64,000 nt of DNA from Mauremys mutica. Lineage: Eukaryota; Chordata; Testudines; Geoemydidae. The notes beneath the pieces are model-generated. The model was not told the origin of the DNA and did not search any database. It worked only from the letters and a program-made list of their open reading frames with translations. Made by a program: the position numbers and the translations under genes. Position 1 is the stretch's first letter. Every line of letters starts with the position of its first letter. Below, in pieces: positions 21,093 through 37,092 of the stretch. The DNA lies in NCBI RefSeq assembly GCF_020497125.1, contig NC_059081.1, positions 61,338,768-61,402,767 of the forward strand, in the 5' to 3' direction.

Positions 21093-21400
21093 CAGGGGTA
21101 GGCAACCTATGGCACGGGTGCCAAAGGTGGCACATGAGCTGATTTTCAGTGGCACTCACACTGCCCAGGTCCTGGCCACTGGTCCGGGGGGCTCTGCATT
21201 TTAATTTAATTTTAAATGAATCTTAAACATTTTAAAAACCTTATTTACTTTGCATACAACAATAGTTTAGGTATATATTATAGACTTATAGGAAGAGACC
21301 TTCTAAAAATGTTAAAATGTATTAGTGGCACACAAAACTTTAAATTAGAGTGAATAAATGAAGACTCAGCACACCACTTCCAAAAGGTTGCCAACCCCTG
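21093..21400. mobile_element. hAT MITE, 308 bp, perfect target duplication
   Basis: Begins CAGGGGTAGGCAACCTATGG and ends CCAAAAGGTTGCCAACCCCTG, inverted repeats with few mismatches. It is flanked by identical 8-bp copies of ATTTAGAT (21085-21092 and 21401-21408). The interior is AT-rich and noncoding. Confidence 0.93.
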
Positions 21401-21713
21401 ATTTAGATACTGCTGCTTATAAAAGGGATGCATGAAATGTATCCATTTTGCTCCTTCACAATATAAAAGAATGACCATGTAGCATGTTTCGGACACATCT
21501 CAGACAGAATAGAATTTAAAAAAAAACTACTTGGTATGCCGAGAAATGTGACGAGCAGAATATGTAATTATTTATTCCTGGGGGAATTCTGCATCACTGT
21601 GCAGAATTTGTGTCCCCTTGCAGATTCTTTTTCTCAGTTAGAATGTATTTTCTGCAGAGAGGCATTGCAGTTACATGTTTCACCGACTAGGGGCTACTGT
21701 GGTGCCAGAAGAG

Positions 21714-21970
21714 CAGGGCTGGCTCCAGGCACCAGCGCAGGAAGCAGGTGCTTGGGGCGGCGAATAGGAAGGGGTGGCACGCCCAGGTCTTCAGCGTCAA
21801 TTCGGCGGCGGGTCCCTCAGTCCCTCTTGGAGGGAAGGACCGGCTGCCGAATTGCCGCCGAAGAATGAAGTGGCGTGGTACAGCTGCCGCTGAAGTGCTG
21901 TCGATCGTGGTTTTGGGGTTTTTCCCCCCCTTCACCGCTTGGGACAGCAAAAAAGCTGGAGCCGGCCCTG
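21714..21970. mobile_element. GC-rich hAT MITE, copy 3
   Basis: Begins CAGGGCTGGCTCCAGGC and ends GCTGGAGCCGGCCCTG, flanked by identical 8-bp CAGAAGAG (21706-21713, 21971-21978). The core has AATTCGGCGGCGGGTCCC and its inverted counterpart around GGACCGGCTGCCGAATT. Confidence 0.93.
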
Positions 21971-22493
21971 CAGAAGAGAGTGACGCCAACTCAACGGCCA
22001 TAGCAGTGAGCTACAGCGGAAGGAAGGAGGCTGCGTTCCTCAGAGTGCCCTAGCCACAGTGCCAGGTCAGGAGGCACATATGTGGGGTTGGTAACAGAGT
22101 GGGGCACACGGGGCTGCTGGGGGATCACAAACTGGGGTTCAGAAGGGCTAGTGAGGGGACAGGCTGGGATGGAGGCTGAATGGGAGTGGGGCTGCAGGGC
22201 CACAGGGGAATGAGGGGGAGGAGGGCTGCAGGGGGAAATGGGACAAGTGTGCCTGACTGAATGGGAGAGGCTAGGGGTCAGCGAGGGTCTGCATGTGGGA
22301 AGATCCCCAGTAATCCCACCCACCCCTAAAACAGCTGTTCCATTCTTCTCCCACCCATACCCAGCAACCCTCCAAGTTCATTCCCAGGCTCTTTCCCTCT
22401 TCCTCAACTCCACTGTCACCCCTGACTCCCGCAAGCCTTTGTACTGCTTCTGAGGGGTGCAGGAAATGCAGTTCTGTATTGTAGTTTAAATCA

Positions 22494-22640
22494 GTGATTC
22501 TCAACCAGGGGTATAGGTAGGTTTTCCATGGAGTACATCAACTCATCTAGATACTTGCCTAGTTTTACAATAGGCTACATAAAAAGCATTAGCGAAGTCA
22601 GTACAAACTAAAATTTCATATGACTGCTCTATATACTATA
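22494..22640. mobile_element. hAT MITE fragment, inverted relative to 12446-12859
   Basis: CAGTGATTCTCAACCAGGGGTAT at 22494 and following words (TACATAAAAAGCATTAGCGAAGTC) match the reverse complement of the right part of the element at 12446-12859. The copy stops abruptly near 22640, where the CpG island begins. Confidence 0.8.
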
Positions 22641-23085
22641 CGTCAAAACCGGGCTGGGGGCAGGTGCGGGGAAACTTACTCGGTCCGTTCCCGACGCTCT
22701 GAAGCGGCCCCGGGGCCGGAGCTGGTGCCTGGCCCCGCGCGGCGGGACCCAGTGCCCGGGGCGGAGGCTCTAGCCCGCTCCCCGCACCTGCCGGCCGTGG
22801 GGCTCGGCCCCTACCAGGCGGGGGCCCGAGGTGCGAGCGCGGGACCAGCCGGACTCCCGCGGCGCGAGGCAGAAGCTGGGGGGTCCTTCCCTCAGCGCGC
22901 GGGGGGCTGCGAGCCCCTTCCCCCTCCCCCCGGGGATGGGCGGGAATCTGAGGTGTCTCGGGCCGGGGGCTGTGGCGGGCGCGAGCCCCGCGGGGGCGGG
23001 GCGGGGGTTCCCGTGGGGCTGAGGCAGCAGCTGACCGGAGCCTGTCTCGGAAGGGGGGCGGGGAGGGGGCTTCGCCCAGGAGCCC

Positions 23086-23124
23086 TGACGTAACCTGGAG
23101 GGACCGCGCGCCCCCTTCTTAAGG
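23086..23124 (+). promoter_or_regulatory. Candidate core promoter: CRE plus TATA-like site
   Basis: TGACGTAA at 23086-23093 is a near-perfect cAMP response element. TTCTTAAGG at about 23116-23124 sits 25-30 bases further on and could act as a weak TATA element. A start near 23145-23150 would give a short exon ending at the donor at 23197. Confidence 0.4.
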
Positions 23125-23144
23125 AGCCGCCACGAGCCCGGGCA

Positions 23145-23197
23145 GCCACGGGAGCCGGGCGCCAGCGGGCTGGAGTCGGACTCGGCGGCTGGCGGAG
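23145..23197 (+). other. FAM237A: Candidate noncoding first exon of FAM237A
   Basis: GGCGGAG|GTAAGG at 23191-23203 is a consensus splice donor in the CpG island. The matching acceptor is TTTCAG at 27052-27057, seven bases before the FAM237A start codon, which shows that the coding exon is not the first exon. Pairing the two is inference, and the 5' end is a guess from the core promoter position. Confidence 0.45.
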
Positions 23198-23665
23198 GTA
23201 AGGCGGGGGCGGGCTCGGGGCACGGGACGGACTCCAGCACCCGGGACAGCGCTGGCTCGGGGCCGGGGAGAGAGGCGAGGGGCTCCCCGGAGCCGGGCGG
23301 GTCCCCGTGGCTGCCCTCACGCCAGTGTCCGGGCGGGGAGCCCGGCGAGCTGCCCCGGGCTCGCCCAGCAGAGCCCCGCCAGGAGCGGCACCGAGCCCCG
23401 CCTGGCAGGGGGCTGGGCAGGGGGCTGCTGGTCGCAGCTTTCACTCCCGGGGGGCGGGAAACATGCACCTCCTGGGACAAAACCTGCAGCTGAAGCAACT
23501 CGTTGTCCCGGGCCAGGAAATCCGCGCTTCGCCCGCGCTCAGCCCCCGCCTGGCGGTCTAGTGTCCGGCGCTGTGGTAAAGGTGACAGACACACAGCTCC
23601 TCACCCCGCTTCCCCACGCGCTGCCGAGCCGGGTGTGTGTCCCCCGCGATCCCGGGGGCCGGGAT

Positions 23666-27559
<3,894 letters not shown>

Positions 27560-27922
27560 TAGAAACAGATGGATGCAAGTTTGAATTGGAGAGTGAGAAC
27601 CATGCAAGGGTTAGCATAAAAACAACTGAGTTGCTTGGTGCTGTACAAGTCAAAGATTAATATGTTCAATAAAGAAGCTTAATCATGCTCAAAAACTTCT
27701 GAATGGGAGTTTTGCCTGAGAAGCAACTGCAGATCAAGCCCAATATATGATTGGTTTTTCCCACAGGGATCATAAGAAGAGGTAGAAATGAACCACTTGA
27801 AACATACATGGATACAGGCAGGGAAGATAGATTAGTAACCAACCCGTGAAGATATACTGCCCCATTAACAGTTTTACTGGGTAATGCCTGATCTAGGCCA
27901 GCCTTACTCACATTCAGTAGTA

Positions 27923-28111
27923 CACCTCTACCTCAATATAACACCACCAGATATAACACGATTTCGGATATAATGCGGTAAAGCAGCGCTCGGGGGCGGG
28001 GCTGTGCGCTCCAGCAGATCAAAGCAAGTTCAATATAACGCAGTTTCACCTATAACGCAGTAAGATTTTTTTTTTGGCTCCCGAGGACAGCATTATATCA
28101 AGGTAGAGGTG
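27923..28111. mobile_element. pogo/Tigger-type MITE, 189 bp, in FAM237A intron
   Basis: CACCTCTACCTCAATATAAC and the inverted end (TTATATCAAGGTAGAGGTG) match, and the element is flanked by TA on both sides (27921-27922, 28112-28113), the target duplication of Tc1/mariner/pogo transposons. Repeated ATATAACGC words fill the core. Confidence 0.9.
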
Positions 28112-29126
28112 TATCCTACTCCTTGAGCAGTCCCACGGGAACCATTGTGGAGTATGATACTAAACATGAGCGCAATTAATTAATATACCGTGAGTAAAGT
28201 TTTTTGCCACTAGCTGTCTCCAAGTTCCAGCCAGGGCCTGGTTACTGGTAGATCATGTAGACAAAGCTGGGAATCAGGCTGTGTAGAGGCTGTTAGTGTG
28301 CACAGGTTCTTTTTAAATACGTCCTTTCTGCTTAAGACTGATACCATACATCATGACACTAAGTAGGATGAAGAGATTTTTAGACACAGTCCAGTGCACG
28401 CACACTCTTAGAAAAGGAAGGATATTTTACTTCTGTTCTTACTCCGACTCTGTTTTGTGAGTTGTAATCAGTCCATCTGATTTCTTAATGCTGTTGACTA
28501 ACACCAGCTGGTAGTGGTCAGACTGCTACAGTGACAGCCTAATTTTTGTTGTTGTAGAACTATCTAAGCTCTCGTCCAAGGTCTTGTAGTTTCTTAAAAC
28601 CAGGTTGCTCATATCTGCCTTGCTTAGTCAGTGAAACCAAAAGTCAATTGCTAGAAGGAGATTGCTATCTGCAAATTATATGAGGAATTGAATTTCCATT
28701 TCTTAAGCATAACAAACTCTGCAAGCTTGATTCTTTAGTTTGAGCTGAACTATTAGCATTTGAATGATTTCATGGACCAATTCTGGGTCTAGATGGGAGA
28801 GCCAAGGCAACTTTCAGTGGGTTTCTTTGAGTATAAAACAGTCTTCCAAGTTTCTTCCTTCATACTTCTATTGTATCTTTTCACACTCAGTTGCTACAAA
28901 CTGAAATGATCCTTGTCTTACTTTTTGAAAATATTTAATGCTTGCTTACACTGTTTAAACCTAACATACAACAATAGTGTAATATCTGAAGCTGCCTCAG
29001 AGCCTTAGTCACAGTAATATCTAGGATAGCCCACTATAGTGGTATCAGTCAAACTGGGAAAAACCCTGAGTCAATGCAGCTCAGTTCTCAGTCCACTGGC
29101 TAGAGGAAATGGGCTAGGAGGCAGCT

Positions 29127-29290
29127 AGACCTGAGTTCTATTCCTAGTTCTGCCACGAATCTGTAGTGTGACCTTGGGTAAGTCACTTCACAGTACCTCA
29201 ATTTCCCTAGCTAGAAAATTGGACTAATGCTGCTTCCTTAATAATATGCTTTGAGGTGTAGGGATCAAGAGAGCTGGGTATTATCAGCAC
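29127..29290 (+). repeat. MIR-type CORE-SINE
   Basis: CTGTAGTGTGACCTTGGGTAAGTCACTT followed by CCTCAATTTCCC, the MIR core and downstream block (written here with breaks). It lies in the FAM237A intron. A second worn piece, about 29440-29605, ends in CCACACTGCCTCCTGG and may be related. Confidence 0.7.
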
Positions 29291-30238
29291 ATCTGATTTG
29301 GATACCAAAAGGTAAGTCTCCTCGGTTTCACTAATTATGTCAATATATCTGTTTATCATTAGTAGCAAATGCTAGAGAGTGGGCTTTTATGCAATGAAGG
29401 ACTAACTAAAGCTCTTGTAAGAGCTGTAGAAATATATAGCTCCACTTAGCACTGTTCTCTTATACATCTCAAAGTGGAGAAAGGTTGAGTGTCTTGCCCA
29501 GGGTCATGTCACAAGTCAGTGACAGAACTAAGCATAACGCTCAGGTACCCGAATTACATTTCCATGGCCTGTTTGCTATGCCACACTGCCTCCTGGTGGT
29601 TAATCCTCAGGGTAGAGTCAGTCTAAAAGGTGCTTTTTAATAAGCACCTTAGCATTCAATATCATTCACAGAAAAAAAGCCATCACTTTCCACATCAAAT
29701 ATACCAAGTGATATGATAAATAATTCATACTCACTGAAGTACTAGTTGACTAAGCTATAACTTTAGCACATTGCTTGCCTATCAAGGAATCAGCCCCCAG
29801 GGTTCTCTTCAGGTTTTCACTTAGTTTGCCTCTGCTTTCACCAGTAGCTCTGTAAAAAAGAATACTCTCAAATGAGGTGCTTATTCTGTCTCCAGGGTTC
29901 CAAGGCAAATATGCTCCATCCACAAGTCCAGAAATAGCCTTTCATAGCCCTACACATTCAACATGCAGTGGCTCTTGCTTTCTCACACTATTGTATGAGG
30001 TCAGATTCTGCCTCCACTATCACCTGTGCAATTCCCACAGTGGGTTTGTACAGGTGTAATTAATTGAACCTGTAATTAGATTTTTAGCATTCAATCCTGC
30101 TGACTGTGCACAAGAAGGAAAATAATCTAGCTTGTTCTCTCTTAGCTGTGTTGGTTCTGCAGGGCTAACAGGAGTGAAATGCAGTAAAAGCTTACCTATG
30201 TCCCTAAAATAAGCAGCTATGATTGTAATAAACATAGG

Positions 30239-30870
30239 GAGCAGGTCTGTTGCTATTTTTACCTAGAGAGACAAGGTAGGTGAGATATCTTTTATTGGAC
30301 CAATTTCTTTTGGTCCAATTTCTTCAAGTCTGGGATATGTACTCAGCATCACACCTAAATACAAGTTACAACAGATTGTTTAGTATAAATAGTTAACACA
30401 TATTCGAAGTGACCATTCAAGGTGAAGTGGTCCATTAATACCTCTACACTTATAGGACAAAAACCAGGGGGGTTAGTGGGTTACAAATTGTTGCAAGTGT
30501 CTTTATTAAGACCGTGACTTTTAGCATCTAGCAAAGTTATGAATTTAAGCTCCCAGGCTTGTTTTTTGAAGGTCTTGTGGAGGTTTTCTTTAGGATGAGG
30601 ACTGAAAGGCCAGATATGGAGTGGTTGTTTTGTGAAAAGTGTTCGCCCAGGGGTGATAGTGTTTTTGTCTTTTAATGTTTTTCTGTGTGCATTCAGTAGA
30701 GAGCGTAGTGATTGTCTGGTTTCACCCATGTTGTTGTTAGTGGGGCATTTAGTGCACTGGATGAGGTACTTCACATTGTGATAGGCATGCGTAGGACCTG
30801 TGGATCTTAAAAGCTGTGTTGTGTGGGGTATTGGCTGCGGGTTTTGCATCTGTTATACCAGGGTCTGACT
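30239..30870 (-). mobile_element. Penelope-like element fragment
   Basis: The - strand frame 30849-30481 encodes NVKYLIQCTKCP...MGETRQSLRSLLNAHR, the GIY-YIG region of a second Penelope subfamily, different from 7502-8053. Below it (30239-30480) is the 3' UTR, with a short inverted pair, TTTATTGGACCAATTTC / TTTGGTCCAATTTC, as at 4805-4971. The reverse transcriptase part is absent. Confidence 0.8.
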
Positions 30871-31432
30871 GGTGCTGCTTTAACTTGGTGGGTCCCTCTT
30901 TTCAGACTAGAACTACACTTAAACCATCTTGCTGGCTTTTGGGCCTCATCCTGCACTGATTCAAATAAAGAGCAAGACTCCTAGTGAATTAAATGGTAAA
31001 GGATCACTATGGAGCTGGTCCGAAGCCTAGTGAAATTGAGAGTCCATTGACTTCAACAGGATTTGGATCAGGTTCTGATTGTGACTGACAACAACAGACA
31101 ATATTATGATTCTGCATTTCTTACGAGGAGAAAATCTATTATTGTCCTGTATGGCTCATGCTAAGGCTCCAGGATAGGATCCATAATGGAAAAACACAGA
31201 TTTCAAAGTAATTTGCTAACTATGGACACTTGCTTAGTTTTGCTCATTGTAAGACTGCATCTGATGCCAATGATTGGCTCTGATTAGTTGGCTACAACAT
31301 TTACCTTAAATATCAGACTGGCAAAACATGGAGGATGAAAGCTACATAGAGTACCAGCTTTACATTGTTTGGAAGCTGACCCTGATTTCCTCAGACATAT
31401 TTTCATGTTCCTTTCTTTTTTTTTCTCCCTAA

Positions 31433-31582
<150 letters not shown>

Positions 31583-31788
31583 GTCTAGTCTGAGGCTTAT
31601 CTGTACAGTGGATATTTTTAAAACAATTTCCTTTTGTTTTTTGTTTTTAATCTTCATTGGAAAGCTGCTCTAGGTGGAGGGGGCTGTGCCTGTAGCTATC
31701 AACATTGTAACTTTGGGTTAGCTTTGACTTTTTGGACTGTTGTGGTTCTTCATTTTTTTTAAATAATGCCCATGAATTCAGTCTCTTT

Positions 31789-31794
31789 AATAAA
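31789..31794 (+). terminator. FAM237A: FAM237A polyadenylation signal
   Basis: AATAAA about 207 bases after the FAM237A stop codon, followed at about 31848-31866 by a GT/G-rich element, the usual arrangement for cleavage and polyadenylation. Confidence 0.75.
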
Positions 31795-33878
31795 CTGCAT
31801 GATTTATAAGCAGTTGGCCACCTTATTGTGTACATAAGCTACTGAAATTGTGTGTGGGGGGGGGGCTGCTGGAGAATAAGGCCCAGTCATGCAACTGGAT
31901 GTGTACAGGCAGAGCAGGGGAATAACATGGAGCTCCACTGAAGTCAACAGTTTTGCCTGTATGGATTCAGTTCCAGGGCTGGAGCCAAGTAGCTGTACTT
32001 GCTCTGTTTTAACTATATTTTATACACATAAGGCACAAACAGCAGCCAAAAGATCATCCTATTTAAAAAATAAAAGGTAAAGAGTTAAAAATCCAGAACC
32101 TCCAAACTTCAAGCTTCCAATTTTTTTCCCATAGGTTAATAAAAACCCAAACATTCTCCACACCTTAAGTGAACAGATGTTCTCAAAGTTAACATTCCAG
32201 GAAGAGTGTCCATAAACACCCACATGCATATTCATTTTCATGATGTACAATGGCAGCTATTTCCCTCAGGTAGCACCTGATCCTGCTCCACTGCAATCAA
32301 TAGGCATTTTGCCATTGATTTCACTTGGAGCAGGATTGGCCCTGAGAAACCAAAATGAAGTCAAAAGAAAGAAACAAATATATTCTAAAGAAAGCACACA
32401 CAAAAAAGCTTTCTGTTTCAGTCAGCACATGGTTACCTTTCAGTTCCCAAGGGATGCTAGAATAAAGTTAAATACTGTACTGTGACCCAGGCAGGCAAGC
32501 TGCTTCCTCTGTATAGAGCCCAGCTGACTTTGTCCATGCAGATTACAATGCAGATTGGGCCTCAGCTTCTTATCAGGAATGGAGAGCTCATAGATACATT
32601 GTAGGCAGAACAGGGGGTAGCTCATTACTAGAGCTATTTGGAAAATGGTAAATATTTTCTGCAAAAAGTTAAAACAAAATTCTGTTTTCACAAATTTAAT
32701 TGAAAGTCCCTAGTTTTTCAGCAAAAATGTAAAAATAAAAAAACCCAAAATTTATTACCAACTTCCTCCTCTGCCCCCAAAATTGTTTTGGTTTTCCACT
32801 GGAAAAAAAAATTGGAAAATTTAAACCAAGTAAATACTTCCCACATACAGTCATTTTTTTTTGAGAGGAGGGGCGGAGTTACAACATAAAAATATGTTGT
32901 TGATGGAAATGTTTCCATCAGCTATGTGTGACATAATTTGGATATTTGACAAATTTTGCTGCTTTTTCTGTTTGCAGATTGTCTGCAGATAAATCAGTTT
33001 CTTCAAACTAACATCATTCAGTTTAAAGAATTATTCAAAACTATTAGCATTGAAGGATAAATTAATTTGAGGAAACTGATTAAATGTGCCATTCATTGCA
33101 AGAATTTAGTATTCAAAATTGTGGCTGTTTTTAGTGGATGCCTAGGTCACAGGGCATGTTTCTATTACCTGGCTGAATGAATGTAACTATTAAGCTATGT
33201 CTACACTACAAGCTAGGAATACGATTCCCCTGTGTACACATACTCAAACTACCTCTCAGCAAGCTAGCATGAGTATAAATAGCAGCGCGGCCACAGTCTC
33301 ATGGATGTCCACAGTGGAGGCACAGCTGAGCTGGGTCAAGTACATACCCACTGGTGTACTCCACTGCCACTACCTATGCTACAGCAGCTAAGCAGCTATT
33401 TACACCCATGCCATCTCAATGAGTGCTAGGCTGAGTATGTGTAGGCGAGTTGGGACATCACACCCTAGCTCGCAGAGCTGCCATAGCCTTAGAATCAGGT
33501 TTACGGAGCAAATATGTCCAAGTTACAAATTTAAAATGACTTTCCTTGAATATTCTGCAATATTTTCTATTCTGGCAAATATATCTGCCAGAAAACTCAT
33601 TTACTGATGGGCTCAATCCTGATAGGTGCTAGGCAGTCTGCCCCAGTCCAGAAAAACAAATAAGCGCATTGTTGGCTTAAAGCGTGCACGTATAGGGAAA
33701 TTCTGGCCCTATTAAAGTTGATGACAAAACTCCCATTGATCTCAGTATGGCCAGGATTTCACCCATTTACTTCAATGGGACTAAATTTAAGCTTGTGTTT
33801 GTGTCTAAAATATCTGTTGGAGACAACCCCAACAGGAGCATGAACACAGGGACAGAACCTTTGTTTTCAAATATTTAG
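31795..33878. other. No gene seen; ancient palindromic repeat and MITE-like tract
   Basis: 32279-32343 is an imperfect palindrome (GATCCTGCTCCACTGCAATC against its complement near TTCACTTGGAGCAGGAT), a widespread old amniote repeat type; weaker relatives lie near 31010, 33710, 47330, 48252 and 56757. About 33190-33400 starts AAGCTATGTCTACACTAC, a Harbinger-MITE-like word, but no matching right end was found. Confidence 0.4.
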
Positions 33879-33902
33879 CATAAGAACATAAGAACATAAG
33901 AA
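33879..33902 (-). repeat. CR1 3' octamer tail
   Basis: About three copies of (ATGTTCTT)n read on the - strand, the short tandem tail that ends CR1 elements in place of poly-A and is recognised by their reverse transcriptase. Confidence 0.9.
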
Positions 33903-34083
33903 AGGCCGTACCGGGTCAGACCAAAGGTCCATCTAGCCCAGTATCTGTCTACCGACAGTGGCCAATGCCAGGTGCCCCTGAGGGAGTGAACCTAACAGGC
34001 AATGATCAAGTGATCTCTCTCCTGCCATCCATCTCCATCCTCTGACGAACAGAGGCTAGGGACACCATTCTTACCCATCCTGG

Positions 34084-37000
34084 CTAATAGCCATTTATGG
34101 ACTTAGCCACCATGAATTTATCCAGTCCCCTTTTAAACATTGTTATAGTCCTAGCCTTCACAACCTCCTCAGGTAAGGAGTTCCACAAGTTGACTGTGCG
34201 CTGCGTGAAGAAGAACTTCCTTTTATTTGTTTTAAACCTGCTGCCTATTAATTTCATTTGGTGACCCCTAGTTCTTGTATTATGGGAATAAGTAAATAAC
34301 TTTTCCTTATCCACTTTCTCAACATCACTCATGATTTTATATACCTCTATCATGTCCCCCCTTAGTCTTCTCTTTTCCAAACTGAAGAGTCCTAGCCTCT
34401 TTAATCTTTCCTCATATGGGACCCTCTCTAAACCCCTAATCATTTTAGTTGCTCTTTTCTGAACCTTTTCTAGTGCTAGAATATCTTTTTTGAGGTGAGG
34501 AGACCACATCTGTACACAGTATTCGAGATGTGGGCGTACCATGGATTTATATAAGGGCAATAATATATTCTCAGTCTTATTCTCTATCCCCTTTTTAATG
34601 ATTCCTAACATCCTGTTTGCTTTTTTGACCGCCTCTGCACACTGCGTGGACATCTTTAGAGAACTATCCACGATAACTCCAAGATCTTTTTCCTGACTCG
34701 TTGTAGCTAAATTAGCCCCCATCATGTTGTATGTATAGTTGGGGTTATTTTTTCCAATGTGCATTACTTTACATTTATCCACATTAAATTTCATTTGCCA
34801 TTTTGTTGCCCACTCACTTAGTTTTGTGAGATCTTTTTGAAGTTCTTCACAATCTGCTTTGGTCTTAACTATCTTGAGTAGTTTAGTATCATCTGCAAAC
34901 TTTGCCACCTCACTGTTTACCCCTTTCTCCAGATCATTTATGAATAAATTGAATAGGATTGGTCCTAGGACTGACCCTTGGGGAACACCACTAGTTACCC
35001 CTCTCCATTCTGAGAATTTACCATTAATTCCTACCCTTTGTTCCCTGTCCTTTAACCAGTTCTCAATCCATGAAAGGACCTTTCCTTTTATCCCATGACA
35101 GCTTAATTTACATAAGAGCCTTTGGTGAGGGACCTTGTCAAAGGCTTTCTGGAAATCTAAGTACACTATGTCCACCGGATCCCCCTTGTCCACATGTTTG
35201 TTGACCCCTTCAAAGAACTCTAATAGATTAGTAAGACACGATTTCCCTTTACAGAAACCATGTTGACTATTGCTCAAGAGTTTATGTTTTTCTATGTGTC
35301 TGACAATTTTATTCTTTACTATTTCAACTAATTTGCCCGGTACCGACGTTAGACTTACCGGTCTGTAATTGCCGGGATCACCCCTAGAGCCCTTTTTAAA
35401 TATTGGCGTTACATTAGCTAACTTCCAGTCATTGGGTACCGAAGCCGATTTAAAGGACATGTTACAAACCTTAGTTAATAGTTCCGCAACTTCACATTTG
35501 AGTTCTTTCACAACTCTTGGGTGAATGCCATCTGGTCCCGGTGACTTGTTAATGTTGAGTTTATCAATTAATTCCAAAACCTCCTCTAGTGACACTTCAA
35601 TCTGTGACAGTTCCTCAGATTTGTCACCTACAAAAGCCAGCTCAGGTTTGGGAATCTCCCTAACATCCTCAGCCGTGAAGACTGAAGCAAAGAATCCATT
35701 TAGTTTCTCCGCAATGACTTTATCATCTTTAAGCGCTCCTTTTGAATTTTGATCATCAAGGGGCCCCACTGGTTGTTTAGCAGGCTTCCTGCTTCTGATG
35801 TACTTAAAAAACATTTTGTTATTACCTTTGGAGTTTTTGGCTAGCCGTTCTTCAAACTCCTCTTTGGCTTTTCTTATTACACTCTTGCACTTAAGTTGGC
35901 AGTGTTTGTGCTCCTTTCTATTTGCCTCACTAGGATTTGACTTCCACTTTTTAAAGGAAGTCTTTTTATCTCTCACTGCTTCTTTTACATGGTTGTTAAG
36001 CCACGGTGGCTCTTTTTTAGTTCTTTTACTGTTTTTCTTAATTTGGGGTATACATTGAAGTTGGGCCTCTATTATGGTGTCTTTAAAAAGGGCCCACGCA
36101 ACTTGCAGGGATTTCACTTTAGTCACTGTACCTTTTAACTTTTGTCTAACTAACCCCCTCATATTTGTATAGTTCCCCCTTTTGAAATTAAAGACCACAG
36201 TGTTGGGCAGTTGAGATGTTCTTCCCACCACAGGGATGTTGAATGCTATTGTATTATGGTCACTATTTCCAAGCGGTCCTGCTACAGTTACCTCTTGGAC
36301 CAGCTCCTGTGCTCCACTCAGGATTAAATCTAGAGTCGCCTCTCCCCTTGTGGGTTCCCGTACCAGCTGCTCCATGAAGCAGTCATTTAAAGTATCGAGA
36401 AATTTTATCTCTGCATTTCGTCCTGAAGTGAAATGTTCCCAGTCAATATGGGGATAATTGAAATCCCCCACTATTATTGGGTTCTTAATTTTGATAGCCT
36501 CTCTAATTTCCCTTAGCATTTCATCATCACTATTACTGTCCTGGTCAGGTGGTCGATAATAGATCCCTACTGTTATATTTTTACTAGAGCATGAAATTTC
36601 TATCCATAGAGACTCTATGGAACCTGTGGATTCGCTTAAGATTTTAACTTCATTTGAATCTACACTTTCTTTAACATATAGTGCCACTCCTCCCCCTGCA
36701 CGGCCTGTTCTGTCCTTCCGATATATTTTGTACCCCGGAATGATTGTGTCCCATTGATTGCTCTCAGTCCACCAGGTTTCTGTGATGCCTATTATAGCTA
36801 TATCCTCCTTTATCACAAGGCACTCTAGTTCACCCATCTTATTATTTAGACTTCTGGCATTTGTGTACAAGCACTTTAAAAACTTGTCCCTGTTTATTAG
36901 CCTGCCTTTTTCTGATGTGCCAGATTCTTTTTTATGTGACTGTTTATCATCTGATCCGGCCCTTACATTATACTTCTCATTCCTCTGCTCCTGACTATAA

Positions 37001-37089
37001 CCTGGAGATTCTCTATCATCAGACTCTCCCCTAAGAGAAGTCTGTGTCCGATCCACACGCTCCTCTGCAGCAGTCGGCTTTCCCCCCAT
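34084..37089 (-). CDS. CR1 ORF2: endonuclease and reverse transcriptase, 1001 aa
   Basis: Carries out target-primed reverse transcription. An apurinic-like endonuclease covers about 70-285, with its key residues in TNARSL (Asn77), TETWW (Glu104), VGDFNYPH (Asp209, Asn211) and NSDHNT (Asp277, His278). The reverse transcriptase covers about 500-780: [34 protein letters not shown] (Asp645), [10 protein letters not shown] and the catalytic FADD (731-734). The C-terminal region contains [13 protein letters not shown] and the [16 protein letters not shown] block. Length is normal for CR1 and there is no internal stop. The start ATG follows ORF1's stop by one codon and is in the same frame (TAG GAG ATG), so translation may depend on reinitiation or readthrough. 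Confidence 0.95.
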   Translation of the reverse strand: MGGKPTAAEERVDRTQTSLRGESDDRESPGYSQEQRNEKYNVRAGSDDKQSHKKESGTSEKGRLINRDKFLKCLYTNARSLNNKMGELECLVIKEDIAIIGITETWWTESNQWDTIIPGYKIYRKDRTGRAGGGVALYVKESVDSNEVKILSESTGSIESLWIEISCSSKNITVGIYYRPPDQDSNSDDEMLREIREAIKIKNPIIVGDFNYPHIDWEHFTSGRNAEIKFLDTLNDCFMEQLVREPTRGEATLDLILSGAQELVQEVTVAGPLGNSDHNTIAFNIPVVGRTSQLPNTVVFNFKRGNYTNMRGLVRQKLKGTVTKVKSLQVAWALFKDTIIEAQLQCIPQIKKNSKRTKKEPPWLNNHVKEAVRDKKTSFKKWKSNPSEANRKEHKHCQLKCKSVIRKAKEEFEERLAKNSKGNNKMFFKYIRSRKPAKQPVGPLDDQNSKGALKDDKVIAEKLNGFFASVFTAEDVREIPKPELAFVGDKSEELSQIEVSLEEVLELIDKLNINKSPGPDGIHPRVVKELKCEVAELLTKVCNMSFKSASVPNDWKLANVTPIFKKGSRGDPGNYRPVSLTSVPGKLVEIVKNKIVRHIEKHKLLSNSQHGFCKGKSCLTNLLEFFEGVNKHVDKGDPVDIVYLDFQKAFDKVPHQRLLCKLSCHGIKGKVLSWIENWLKDREQRVGINGKFSEWRGVTSGVPQGSVLGPILFNLFINDLEKGVNSEVAKFADDTKLLKIVKTKADCEELQKDLTKLSEWATKWQMKFNVDKCKVMHIGKNNPNYTYNMMGANLATTSQEKDLGVIVDSSLKMSTQCAEAVKKANRMLGIIKKGIENKTENILLPLYKSMVRPHLEYCVQMWSPHLKKDILALEKVQKRATKMIRGLERVPYEERLKRLGLFSLEKRRLRGDMIEVYKIMSDVEKVDKEKLFTYSHNTRTRGHQMKLIGSRFKTNKRKFFFTQRTVNLWNSLPEEVVKARTITMFKRGLDKFMVAKSINGY

Positions 37090-37092
37090 CTC

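Larger units (their letters stand above)
22655..23665. promoter_or_regulatory. CpG island
   Basis: About 1 kb of very GC-rich sequence dense in CG dinucleotides, against an AT-rich background on both sides. It contains several GC boxes (GGGGGCGGGGCGGGGG at about 22992-23007 and GGGGGGCGGGG near 23054). Unmethylated CpG islands usually mark promoters, and the nearest downstream gene on the + strand is FAM237A. Long open frames on both strands here are due to composition. Confidence 0.85.

Noticed and set aside
22770..23594. 274-codon open frame on the - strand in the CpG island, and overlapping + strand frames
   Set aside because: Several frames on both strands are open together because the DNA is GC-rich with few stop codons; the residues are almost all Pro, Ala, Gly, Arg and Ser, and no domain is visible.
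33190..33400. Complete Harbinger MITE
   Set aside because: The left word AAGCTATGTCTACACTAC is typical, but no matching right terminus or target duplication was found, so only a fragment can be suspected.
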